From assembly GCF_039655745.1 (NCBI RefSeq), contig NZ_JBBYXI010000001.1:682001-746000 (forward strand): a DNA stretch of 64,000 bases, read 5' to 3'. Position 1 is the stretch's first letter, and each line of letters begins with the position of its first letter. Positions 8,935 to 17,098 of the stretch are shown here, piece after piece. A program made the position numbers and the translations under genes. The notes below the pieces were generated by a model. That model made no database searches and had not been told where the DNA came from. It saw nothing but the letters and a program-made list of their open reading frames with translations. The stretch comes from Hohaiivirga grylli (GTDB lineage: Bacteria > Pseudomonadota > Alphaproteobacteria > Rhizobiales > Beijerinckiaceae).

Positions 8935-10251
8935 ATGGCGCTTCAGCAATCAATCGATCTGGCTCTTTCATCAAAGATTGGTGATGGTGGTTTGCCGGGA
9001 ACAGCTATTTCTGCAGCAGAAACACTGGTTGCAAAGGCTGTTGAGCGCCTGCGCAATGATTATAAGGCTCATCGGCTGCCTTTGCTCTCTTTGCCTGAAG
9101 TCACAGAAGACCTTGCTGCGATTGAAGAGATGGCGGCTAAAATTCGTAAAGATGCAACAGATGTTGTGATCCTGGGAACTGGTGGCTCCAGCCTTGGTGC
9201 GCAGACATTGGCACAATTACGTGACTACAAGGTTCCGGGACTGGAACATTTTCAGGAAAATCCGCGCATCCATTTCATGGATAATCTTGATCCGCAGACA
9301 TTTGGGCGCCTGCTTCAGGTTCTGCCCCTCGCAACAACACGTTTTGTTGCTGTCTCAAAATCAGGTGGTACAGGCGAAACCTTGATGCAGTCCATCGCTG
9401 TTCTTGCTCTGCTTGAAAAGTCAGGCCTGAAGGCAAAAATCAGTGAGCTGGTGTTTGGTTTGTCGGAACCACGCAAACAAGGTGGAAAGAATGCCCTGCG
9501 TGATCTGCTTGAGCCAGAAGGTGTTGGCTTCCTTGAGCATGATCCGAATGTTGGTGGGCGCTATTCCGTTCTGACGAATGTCGGATTGCTGCCTGCTGCT
9601 ATCCTTGGCCTTGATATCAAGGCAATCCGGAAAGGTGCCGGTGATGCAATTGCGGCTTTGGTGAGTGGCGCTCCTGCCAATAGTTTTCCGGCTGCGATTG
9701 GTGCATCCTTAAATCTTGCCGCCATAATGGAAGGCAAGAATATTGCCGTTATCAAGGCTTATGCCGATAAATTCGAACGTATGACCCGTTGGTGGGTACA
9801 GTTATGGGCTGAAAGCCTTGGAAAAGACGGTAAAGGCACAACACCTGTCGCTGCCATTGGCCCGGTTGATCAGCATAGCCAGCTTCAGCTTTATCTTGCC
9901 GGTCCATCCGATAAGCTGTTTACGGTCATCACAACAGGTGTCTCCGGTAAGGGCCCTGTCATGGATACCGCCCTGTCCAACCGTGCCAGTGAACCGGAAT
10001 TTGCGAACAAGCACATCGGTGACATGGTCGCGGCTCAGGGACGTGCAACAGCTGATACTCTTGCGCGTAATGGTCGTCCAACGCGGCGGATGCATATTGA
10101 GAGCCTTGATGAGCGCTCATTAGGTGAGCTGCTGATGCATTTCATGCTAGAAACGATTCTGACAGGTTATGGTCTGGGTGTTGACCCGTTTGACCAGCCT
10201 GCTGTTGAAGAAGGTAAAATACTGGCCAAGAAATATCTGGCCGAGGGGTAA
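8935..10251 (+). CDS. pgi: Glucose-6-phosphate isomerase (short alphaproteobacterial type)
   Basis: It interconverts glucose-6-phosphate and fructose-6-phosphate. The sugar-phosphate-binding (SIS) stretches VILGTGGSSLGAQT and VSKSGGTGETLMQ are clear, as are WWVQLWAESLGKDGKGTTPV and VDQHSQLQLYLAGP with the catalytic His. It has 438 residues, about 110 shorter than the E. coli enzyme, matching the compact PGI form. The frame opens at TTG 8920, but AGGAGA at 8923-8928 places the start at ATG 8935. mutL begins two bases after the stop, so the two are co-transcribed. Transaldolase at 62.7 kb belongs to the same sugar network. Confidence 0.92.
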   Translation: MALQQSIDLALSSKIGDGGLPGTAISAAETLVAKAVERLRNDYKAHRLPLLSLPEVTEDLAAIEEMAAKIRKDATDVVILGTGGSSLGAQTLAQLRDYKVPGLEHFQENPRIHFMDNLDPQTFGRLLQVLPLATTRFVAVSKSGGTGETLMQSIAVLALLEKSGLKAKISELVFGLSEPRKQGGKNALRDLLEPEGVGFLEHDPNVGGRYSVLTNVGLLPAAILGLDIKAIRKGAGDAIAALVSGAPANSFPAAIGASLNLAAIMEGKNIAVIKAYADKFERMTRWWVQLWAESLGKDGKGTTPVAAIGPVDQHSQLQLYLAGPSDKLFTVITTGVSGKGPVMDTALSNRASEPEFANKHIGDMVAAQGRATADTLARNGRPTRRMHIESLDERSLGELLMHFMLETILTGYGLGVDPFDQPAVEEGKILAKKYLAEG

Positions 10252-10253
10252 GA

Positions 10254-12089
10254 ATGAACGTTCGCTATCTTGATCCTATTCTCGTCAACCAGATTGCTGC
10301 CGGTGAGGTTATTGAACGACCATCAGCGGTTGTGAAAGAGCTGGTTGAGAATGCGATAGATGCGGGCGCCAAATCGGTTGATATTACGATTGAGGGTGGC
10401 GGACAGAAACTGATCCGGGTTGTTGATGACGGGCGTGGTATGACGCCGGGAGATCTGGAGCTTGCCGTTGAACGTCACGCCACTTCAAAGCTCCAGGATG
10501 GTAATCTTTTTGCCATTGAGACGCTTGGTTTCCGGGGAGAAGCTCTGCCTTCTATTGCTGCTGTCGCCCGTCTCAATATCCTGACCCGGACAATAGATGC
10601 TGAAAGTGGCTCTTCAATTCTGGTTGAAGGTGGTGCCAAAGGGCCGGTAAAGCCAGCTCCAGCGCCACGTGGTACCCGTATCGAAGTACGTGATCTGTTC
10701 TATGCAACGCCGGCCCGTCTTAAGTTTATGAAGTCGGACAGATCAGAGACACAGGCTATTACAGAGACCATCCGGCGAATTGCCATCTCCAATCCTGATG
10801 TCCGCTTCAGTTTTGCAACAGAAGGTGGAAATCCGGCTGTTTATCCAAGTGAACCAGATACTGCTGAAGGCTTTATTCGTCGCGCGACCAAGATCTTGGG
10901 TAAGGACTTTATCGATAATGCAATGGAAGTGGACCTCGAACGCGAGGGGACACGTATTTTTGGTTTTGCCGGACTGCCAACTTATCACCGTGGGACCTCA
11001 AGCCATATCCATTTCGTGATTAATGGTCGGCCCGTTCGTGATAAACTTCTGCTTGGAGCTGTGAGAGGTGCCTATTCGGATGTAATGGCATCTGATCGAC
11101 ATCCTGTCCTGGCTTTACAGATTACCTTGCCACCCGGTCAGGTAGATGTGAACGTTCATCCGGCCAAGACGGAAGTACGTTTCCGCGATAGCATACTTGT
11201 TCGCAACCTTGTGGTTTCTGCTATCCGCGATGCCATCCATCGCTCGGGCTTCAAGTCAGCAACAACGGGTGCGGACAGAACCCTTGAAAGTCTGCGGCCG
11301 CCACCTGTTCTTTTCCGGCAGCAGTCTTTTTCAACGCAGGGATATTCTGCGCCACCACGGCCATCGGCCAATATCAGTGGCTGGCAGAGCCCACTTGATG
11401 GTGGGACAGCTTCACTTCAGGAACCGCAACAGGCTGCGTATGAGCCATTTGCAGCGCCCTCAGCAGATGCTCGGGCCAATTATGTTGAGCCTGCTGCAGA
11501 AGAGCTCTCCGCTCCACTGGGTGCTGCCAGAGCTCAGATTCACGAGACTTACATCATCACTCAGACAAATGATGGTATTATCATTGTCGATCAGCATGCT
11601 GCCCATGAGCGCCTTGTCTATGAGCGTCTGAAGCAGCAACGGACTGAAAACGGTATCGAGCGTCAGCTGCTGCTTATTCCAGAAGTGGTGGAGATGGACA
11701 GTATTGATGCCGAACGCGTGATGGCAGAAGCGGAAAGCCTTGCAAGTCTAGGCCTTGTTCTGGAAAGTTTTGGCCCCGGTGCAATCCTCGTTCGGGAAGT
11801 GCCGGCTTTGCTTGTGAAGGGCTCAATCCGTAATCTGTTGCAAGACGTTGCTGATGGTTTGGCTGAGGTCTCGGCATCATCTCCGGTTGAAGAACGTCTT
11901 GATGCCGTGCTGTCCCGAATGTCATGTCATGGTTCAATCCGTGCCGGGCGTCGTTTACGCCCGGAAGAGATGAGTGCATTGCTGCGTGAGATGGAAGTAA
12001 CGCCACGCTCCGGTCAGTGTAACCATGGTCGTCCGACTTATATTGAGCTCAAGCTGAGTGATATTGAAAAGCTTTTTGGGCGTCGGTAA
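10254..12089 (+). CDS. mutL: DNA mismatch repair protein MutL (endonuclease type)
   Basis: A 611-residue GHKL ATPase that links MutS mismatch recognition to excision. N-terminal motifs: GEVIERPSAVVKELVENAID, VDDGRGM, ATSKL and GFRGEALPSI. A proline-, serine- and alanine-rich linker spans about 340-415. The C-terminal dimerisation domain has DQHAAHERLVYE near residues 446-457, which fits the DQHA-x2-E-x4-E metal motif of nicking MutL, together with SCHGSIRAGR and QCNHGRP. It is therefore probably its own endonuclease, as expected in bacteria without MutH. It follows pgi by two bases and is convergent with the GGDEF/EAL gene. Confidence 0.96.
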   Translation: MNVRYLDPILVNQIAAGEVIERPSAVVKELVENAIDAGAKSVDITIEGGGQKLIRVVDDGRGMTPGDLELAVERHATSKLQDGNLFAIETLGFRGEALPSIAAVARLNILTRTIDAESGSSILVEGGAKGPVKPAPAPRGTRIEVRDLFYATPARLKFMKSDRSETQAITETIRRIAISNPDVRFSFATEGGNPAVYPSEPDTAEGFIRRATKILGKDFIDNAMEVDLEREGTRIFGFAGLPTYHRGTSSHIHFVINGRPVRDKLLLGAVRGAYSDVMASDRHPVLALQITLPPGQVDVNVHPAKTEVRFRDSILVRNLVVSAIRDAIHRSGFKSATTGADRTLESLRPPPVLFRQQSFSTQGYSAPPRPSANISGWQSPLDGGTASLQEPQQAAYEPFAAPSADARANYVEPAAEELSAPLGAARAQIHETYIITQTNDGIIIVDQHAAHERLVYERLKQQRTENGIERQLLLIPEVVEMDSIDAERVMAEAESLASLGLVLESFGPGAILVREVPALLVKGSIRNLLQDVADGLAEVSASSPVEERLDAVLSRMSCHGSIRAGRRLRPEEMSALLREMEVTPRSGQCNHGRPTYIELKLSDIEKLFGRR

Positions 12090-12112
12090 ATAATTTAAAC
12101 TGTAGTGAAAAA

Positions 12113-12130
12113 GGGGGCTTTTATGCCCCC
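12113..12130 (-). terminator. Intrinsic terminator overlapping the stop codon of the GGDEF/EAL gene
   Basis: On the minus strand GGGGGC (12130-12125) pairs with GCCCCC (12118-12113) around ATAAAA, followed by TTTTTC. The TAA stop at 12123-12121 lies in the loop. There is no T-run on the plus strand, so mutL is probably ended another way. Confidence 0.75.
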
Positions 12131-14991
12131 ATGAGGCGCCGTGCCTGCTGCGCCGTCATTGGGTCGCCGAAGGCGGAACCAGTCGCATAGGCACATCCCA
12201 GCTGATACAGAACGATAGCGTTGGATTCTGTCTCGGTCCCTTCTGCAACTGCCTCCATACCAAGGGCTGCGGCAAGATTGATGATCGAAGAGAGAATGAC
12301 AGGGCTTGGGCCATTTGAGAGCTGGCGAACAAAAGATTCGTCAATCTTGATGGTATCAAATGGCAGTCTCTGCAGATAGGACATTGCAGAATAGCCCGTA
12401 CCAAAGTCATCGAGTGACAGTCCTGCACCAAGATCTCGCAGACGCTGGAAAAGCTGGGTTGCGAATTCAGGATTTTCCATCACAACACTTTCGGCAAACT
12501 CAAGCTTGAGAGAACCCGGCAGGATACCCGCGCGTGTGATAACTGATTTTACATCCTGCAGAAGTTCATGCCGCAGCAGATAACGGCTTGGCATTTTCAC
12601 CGTTGCGAAAATTGGCGGATCAACATCAAGAGCTTGTTGCCATGCTGCCAGTTCATGAGCTGTCTGTTCAAGCAGTAACTGACCGATCTCAATAATATGT
12701 CCGGATTCTTCAGCCAGAGGAATGAAGTCTTTCGGCTCCAGCTTACCAAGATGCGGATGTTCCCAATACAGAATGGTCTCGAACCCGGCAACGGTTCTGT
12801 CTTCCAGTTTTACAATTGGCTGGAATAGTAACTTGATCTCATTCTGTGCCAGAGCGCGCTTCAGATCATGCTCCATGGCAATGACGTCAGAGAGATCATT
12901 CCGCATGGAAGGACGGAAGACCTCAATGCGGTTACCGCCTTGTGATTTGGCATGGGCAACGGCAATCTCGGCACTCTTAATGACTTCGTTTGCCTGCACG
13001 GATGTGCTTGGATCATAAAGAACAAGGCCGAGAGAAGCAGAAAGTGAGATTTCCTTATCTGCATATGTAATTGGTGTGGTGATGGCTCTGCGAACCATAT
13101 CGGCAAAAGCCACAACACGATCAGGTTCTCGCTCAGACAGCAGAATGATGGCGAACTCATCACTCCCAAGACGTGCAATGGTGTCCTGTGGCCGCATCAG
13201 GCGGCTCAGGCGACGTGAAATGGTCAGCAGGACGGAATCTCCGGCTGAAATGCCAATCAGCTCATTGATCTTTTTGAAGTGATCAAGATCAATAGTCAGA
13301 ACAGTTGGACGCCAGCTTTCATCAGCCGTTGCAATCCGCAGGAAAGTTCCAAGCCGGTCTGAGAAGAGTTGTTTGTTTGGCAGCCGTGTCAGATTATCAT
13401 GAATGGCGTCATGCAAGAGACGTTCTTCAGCCATCTTTGTCTCTGTGACATCAATCAAGGTGCCGATAACGCGCAACACTTCACCGTTGCCGCCGACCAC
13501 AGGGCGTGCCTTGAGGCGGAACCAGTAATAGCTGTCAGCAGATGAACGCAGACGGAAGTCTTGATGAAGCTGTCCGCGTCTTTGCTCGGTGATTGCATCA
13601 AGCGAGATACGATAACGGTCACGATCAAACGGGTGAATGCACTCAAGCCATGCCGAAGCTGGATTGCCAGCTAAGGTGCCTTTTTTAAGGCCAAGCATCT
13701 GCTCAAGTTCTGGGCTGATAGAAATCTTGTCAGATATGACATTCCAGTCAAAAACAATATCACCAGAACCGGCAAGAGCGAGTGCACGGCGTTCTGCATC
13801 ACTGGCTGGCTGAAGTGAGAACCCGCCACCACTGAACGCCTGTTGCATGACGGTAAAACCAAGCAGCATAACAATGAGGACAAGGCCACCAATCAATGCA
13901 GATGGAACAACATCCGTGCTGAGCTCTCCTATGACAGCAAAGCTGGCGGCGGCTGTCCAGGCGACCAGAAGCAGCCATGTCGGTATCAGCATGATGGCAC
14001 GGTCGTAACCGTGTGTTGCAAGATTGACGACCAGAATAAAGCCAACGGCAACAATAACCGCAATCGAAATACGGGCAACACCAGCGGCGATGGCCGGGTC
14101 AAATGAAGCAATGGCAACCAGCGCAATCAGGAAGAGCAGCCATGCCCATGCCATATGCTTATAGCGGACATGCCAACGCCCCAGATTAAGATAGGCAAAC
14201 AGGACAACCAGCAGGGTTGCCGCAAGAATGGCCTCCGCACTCGCTCGATAGACCTGTTCAGCCGACTGGCTGATCGTAAAGATGCGTTGCAGAAAGCCGA
14301 AATCAATACAGGCATAACCTAAAACGGCCCATGCAAGTGCTGCCACGGCTGGAAAGACCAGAGACCCCTTAACAACAACAACAACTGTCAGGAAAAGAGC
14401 AAGAAGGCCGGCAATGCCGATGATGATGCCTTTATAGAGTGTATGGCCGTTCTGCCAGTCTTTATAGGCTGCTGGATCCCATAAATACATCTGTGGCAGG
14501 TTGGGAGAGCCAAGTTCAGCGACAAAAGTGACTGTTGTGCCCGGGTCTAGCGTAATAACGAAGGCATCCGCCTCCGTATTATCTTCCCTCTCAGGACGGA
14601 TACCCTGACTGGCAGTGATCGCGGCAACGCGAAGAGAACCAAGATCCGGCCAGATCACACCTGAGCCTGAAAGGCGAAAATGTGGGGCGACAAGTAAACG
14701 GTCTATCTGCTCGTCTGAATCATTCGTGAGAGCAAAGACAATCCAGTCTGGTCGGGATCCGGCATCCCTTGCCTTAACAGCAATACGACGGACAATACCT
14801 TCTTTGTCCGGTGCCGTGGAAATCTGGATGATATCGCCATCAGAGCTGTAATGCTCAACCATTGGGGTGAGATCGATGGCTCGTGCGTTTGCATCAACAC
14901 GTACAGCTTCAACTGCCTGCGCATTGGCTGTGAAGACTATAAATGCCCCCAGAAGGAGCAGCAGACGTGTGACAAACTTGGTAAGCTGCAA
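12121..14991 (-). CDS. Membrane-bound GGDEF/EAL cyclic-di-GMP signalling protein with PAS domain
   Basis: The product is 956 residues. Order: signal-like segment (1-27), an extracytoplasmic domain to about 185, seven or eight membrane segments (about 188-390), a PAS domain (about 405-520), GGDEF (about 525-690), EAL (about 700-950). The cyclase signature reads GSDEF near residue 610, with an intact inhibitory RxxD (RPQD) five residues before it. The EAL domain reads ETI instead of EAL, K in place of the metal-ligand Asn of the VN-x-S block (VKMPSRYL), and YATG where QG is expected; LDDFGTGYS and IKID remain. I infer cyclase activity possible, phosphodiesterase doubtful. Only TTG starts exist; the GGGAG site fits TTG 14991 (TTG 14997 is alternative). 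Confidence 0.88.
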   Translation of the reverse strand: MQLTKFVTRLLLLLGAFIVFTANAQAVEAVRVDANARAIDLTPMVEHYSSDGDIIQISTAPDKEGIVRRIAVKARDAGSRPDWIVFALTNDSDEQIDRLLVAPHFRLSGSGVIWPDLGSLRVAAITASQGIRPEREDNTEADAFVITLDPGTTVTFVAELGSPNLPQMYLWDPAAYKDWQNGHTLYKGIIIGIAGLLALFLTVVVVVKGSLVFPAVAALAWAVLGYACIDFGFLQRIFTISQSAEQVYRASAEAILAATLLVVLFAYLNLGRWHVRYKHMAWAWLLFLIALVAIASFDPAIAAGVARISIAVIVAVGFILVVNLATHGYDRAIMLIPTWLLLVAWTAAASFAVIGELSTDVVPSALIGGLVLIVMLLGFTVMQQAFSGGGFSLQPASDAERRALALAGSGDIVFDWNVISDKISISPELEQMLGLKKGTLAGNPASAWLECIHPFDRDRYRISLDAITEQRRGQLHQDFRLRSSADSYYWFRLKARPVVGGNGEVLRVIGTLIDVTETKMAEERLLHDAIHDNLTRLPNKQLFSDRLGTFLRIATADESWRPTVLTIDLDHFKKINELIGISAGDSVLLTISRRLSRLMRPQDTIARLGSDEFAIILLSEREPDRVVAFADMVRRAITTPITYADKEISLSASLGLVLYDPSTSVQANEVIKSAEIAVAHAKSQGGNRIEVFRPSMRNDLSDVIAMEHDLKRALAQNEIKLLFQPIVKLEDRTVAGFETILYWEHPHLGKLEPKDFIPLAEESGHIIEIGQLLLEQTAHELAAWQQALDVDPPIFATVKMPSRYLLRHELLQDVKSVITRAGILPGSLKLEFAESVVMENPEFATQLFQRLRDLGAGLSLDDFGTGYSAMSYLQRLPFDTIKIDESFVRQLSNGPSPVILSSIINLAAALGMEAVAEGTETESNAIVLYQLGCAYATGSAFGDPMTAQQARRLMGA

Positions 14992-15087
14992 ATTCAATCT
15001 CCCGCCGGATGGCGGTGGTTAGAGTTGTAGGTTACTTGGTAACTAGGCTTTACGATCATGGCAAGCCATATGAAATGATAGTTGGGC

Positions 15088-15123
15088 TTTCCAGAGCAAA
15101 GACATGGATTTTTGCTCTGGAAA
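15088..15123. other. Strong hairpin between the GGDEF/EAL gene and the MFS gene
   Basis: TTTCCAGAGCAAA (15088-15100) is exactly complementary to TTTGCTCTGGAAA (15111-15123), with a 10-base loop. It lies 84 bases beyond the MFS stop and 97 bases upstream of the GGDEF/EAL start, both on the minus strand. A second small stem, ACCTTG/CAAGGT, is at 15162-15184. Neither has a long T-run. They may end MFS transcription or sit in the GGDEF/EAL leader. Confidence 0.45.
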
Positions 15124-15206
15124 ATACCAGATGCGCTTAATTTAAGGCAAAACCGAGATTAACCTTGTTTCTTGAAATCAAGGTCTGTGAATAACTTTGA
15201 GACCTG

Positions 15207-16403
15207 TCAGATGCTCTCAGAATGTCGTGAGCGATCAGTACGTGTCGTGAGGATAACCAGCGGAATTGCAATGAGATAAACCGCGGTAACCGTTAGCCAG
15301 ATGGCACCGGGCCAGTCTCTCTGGAAGATGAAATAAAAACTTGAGAATGTCAGGGGGCCGAAAATTGAGGCAAGACTGACCGCTGATGCCAGAACACCTT
15401 GAAACTGGCCCTGCTGATCCTGATTGACCTGACGGGTTGCAAGTGATTGAAGCGCCGGTGCGCCGACACCTCCAAGAGCAAAGAAGGGCATAATCGCAAA
15501 AACAATCCAGCTTTGTGTAACAAACGCCAGAATAACGAGTGCAATACAGTTAAAGCTAATGCCGCCAAGGATGGCATTGCGTTCACCAAAAATCCTTGTA
15601 GCGGGTCCGGGCAGAAATATCTGAACCAATGTCTGGCAGACACCAAATGCCCCAAGTGAAAGCCCGATCCAGAAACCACTCCATTGAAAAGTATCAAAGC
15701 CCCAAAGTGCCCAGCAGGTTCCGTAGGATTCTCCTGTTGCTGTGAGAATGAAGTACACGAGGATGATTGGCAGTAGTTCTTTTCGTGAAAAAGCCCAACG
15801 TAAGGATTTGAGAGGATTGAGGTCTGGCAAATTGATGTTGAGGCGCGTAGCCGGGCGTGTTTCAGGCAGAAAGAACAGAGCCATCAGAAAATTACAGGCA
15901 GTGAGGATTGCTGCTGCAATAAAGGGGAGGCGTACCCAGTAATCGCCTAAGAAACCACCGAGAACCGGGCCGATAATAAAGCCTGCGCCAAACATGGCAT
16001 TGAAAAGCCCAAAACGACGGGCCCGGGTGTCTTCTGGGGAGATATCTGTAATATAGGCTGTTGCTACAGAGATATTGGCGCTGGTTAAGCCTGCAATTGC
16101 GCGCCCAAGTAGAAGCATCCAGAGATGCGGTGCAAAAGCCATGATAACATAGTTGATGACAGCACCGGCCAAAGAAACAAGCAAGACGGGTCGTCTGCCA
16201 AGATTATCACTTAAAGCACCCAGAACAGGTGCAAAAACAAACTGCATTGCGGCGTAAAGCGAGGCCATAATCCCGATATAAGGAGCAATGCTTTGCGTAT
16301 GTACAACATCCTCAAGCAGTTTTGGAAGAATGGGAAAAATCAGCCCTATTCCAATGCCATCAAGGCAGATTGTTGCAAGGATAATGCTAAGCGGCTTATT
16401 CAT
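15207..16403 (-). CDS. MFS efflux transporter, TetA-like
   Basis: A 398-residue protein with 12 predicted membrane helices. The N-terminus (ATICLDGIGIGLIFPILPKLL) and the loop 2-3 motif GALSDNLGRRPVLL are typical of the TetA/Bcr-type drug:proton antiporters, and LGRAIAGLTSANISVATAYITDISP matches the TetA subgroup. No TetR-type repressor gene is adjacent, so a tetracycline role cannot be claimed; it may export another compound. It is downstream of rsmD on the same strand with a 122-base gap that contains a GGTGGT/ACCACC hairpin, so it likely has its own promoter. Codon use looks native. Confidence 0.8.
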   Translation of the reverse strand: MNKPLSIILATICLDGIGIGLIFPILPKLLEDVVHTQSIAPYIGIMASLYAAMQFVFAPVLGALSDNLGRRPVLLVSLAGAVINYVIMAFAPHLWMLLLGRAIAGLTSANISVATAYITDISPEDTRARRFGLFNAMFGAGFIIGPVLGGFLGDYWVRLPFIAAAILTACNFLMALFFLPETRPATRLNINLPDLNPLKSLRWAFSRKELLPIILVYFILTATGESYGTCWALWGFDTFQWSGFWIGLSLGAFGVCQTLVQIFLPGPATRIFGERNAILGGISFNCIALVILAFVTQSWIVFAIMPFFALGGVGAPALQSLATRQVNQDQQGQFQGVLASAVSLASIFGPLTFSSFYFIFQRDWPGAIWLTVTAVYLIAIPLVILTTRTDRSRHSESI

Positions 16404-16414
16404 ACCATACCCGT

Positions 16415-16432
16415 GGTGGTATTCAGACCACC
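16415..16432. promoter_or_regulatory. Inverted repeat upstream of the MFS gene
   Basis: GGTGGT (16415-16420) and ACCACC (16427-16432) flank a six-base spacer, only 12 bases upstream of the MFS start codon. It may be an operator or a leader hairpin covering the ribosome site. Confidence 0.3.
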
Positions 16433-16525
16433 TGAAATGCTCGTTAAATGAGATAGATAGTGCCTTGGTATCCCATAAGTTCAGGATAGATGATAGTTAT
16501 TTTGTCCGGGAATTTATCCGCAAGG

Positions 16526-17095
16526 TCAGGAATGGGCGTGCTTATGCCAGATGGCGAAGATAATTTCAGTTTCTCCATAACTGCGGCGTTCAATCTGCTC
16601 AAAGCCACTTGGTAACTGAGTATTGCTTTTCAGGCTTTCTTCAACAACGATAATAGCCCCGTCTTCCAGCCAGCCACCTTCTGCGCAGGAGGTGAGTGCA
16701 AGTGGTGCAAGCCCTTTGTTATAAGGCGGGTCACAGAAAACAACGGAAAATGGTGGGTTGGAACCGGCATCTCCCATTCGGGTTGCATCCCGTCTGAACA
16801 GACGGGATTTGCCAGCAAGGCCAAGTTCGGTGACGTTTTCACGAATGACGCTTCTGGCAGGTGCACCTTCGTCGACGAAAACAGCAAACGAAGCACCCCT
16901 TGAGAGCGCCTCAATCGCCATGGCACCCGTACCTGCAAAGAGATCAAGTACCCGTGCATCTTTCAGCGGACTGTCATAAGCATGTTCAAGAATATTGAAA
17001 ATGCTTTCGCGCAAACGATCAGACGTCGGCCGAATGCCTTCGGTTGAAGGTGCGACCAATGCACGGCCTTTCAAGCTGCCAGCAACAACCCGCAT
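16526..17095 (-). CDS. rsmD: 16S rRNA (guanine966-N2)-methyltransferase
   Basis: A 189-residue SAM-dependent methyltransferase of the small ribosomal subunit. It has the family start MRVVAGSLKGR, IRPTSDRLRESIFNIL, the SAM-binding DLFAGTGAMAIEALSRGA (51-68) and the catalytic DPPY (122-125). Length is typical. It begins three bases after the stop of the RluB-type gene, an arrangement common in alphaproteobacteria, so the two rRNA-modifying enzymes are co-expressed. Confidence 0.96.
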   Translation of the reverse strand: MRVVAGSLKGRALVAPSTEGIRPTSDRLRESIFNILEHAYDSPLKDARVLDLFAGTGAMAIEALSRGASFAVFVDEGAPARSVIRENVTELGLAGKSRLFRRDATRMGDAGSNPPFSVVFCDPPYNKGLAPLALTSCAEGGWLEDGAIIVVEESLKSNTQLPSGFEQIERRSYGETEIIFAIWHKHAHS

Positions 17096-17098
17096 GGA

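Noticed and set aside
15207..16403. Tetracycline resistance gene
   Set aside because: The protein is TetA-like, but without tetR or closer identity evidence the drug cannot be named. Many native MFS pumps look the same.
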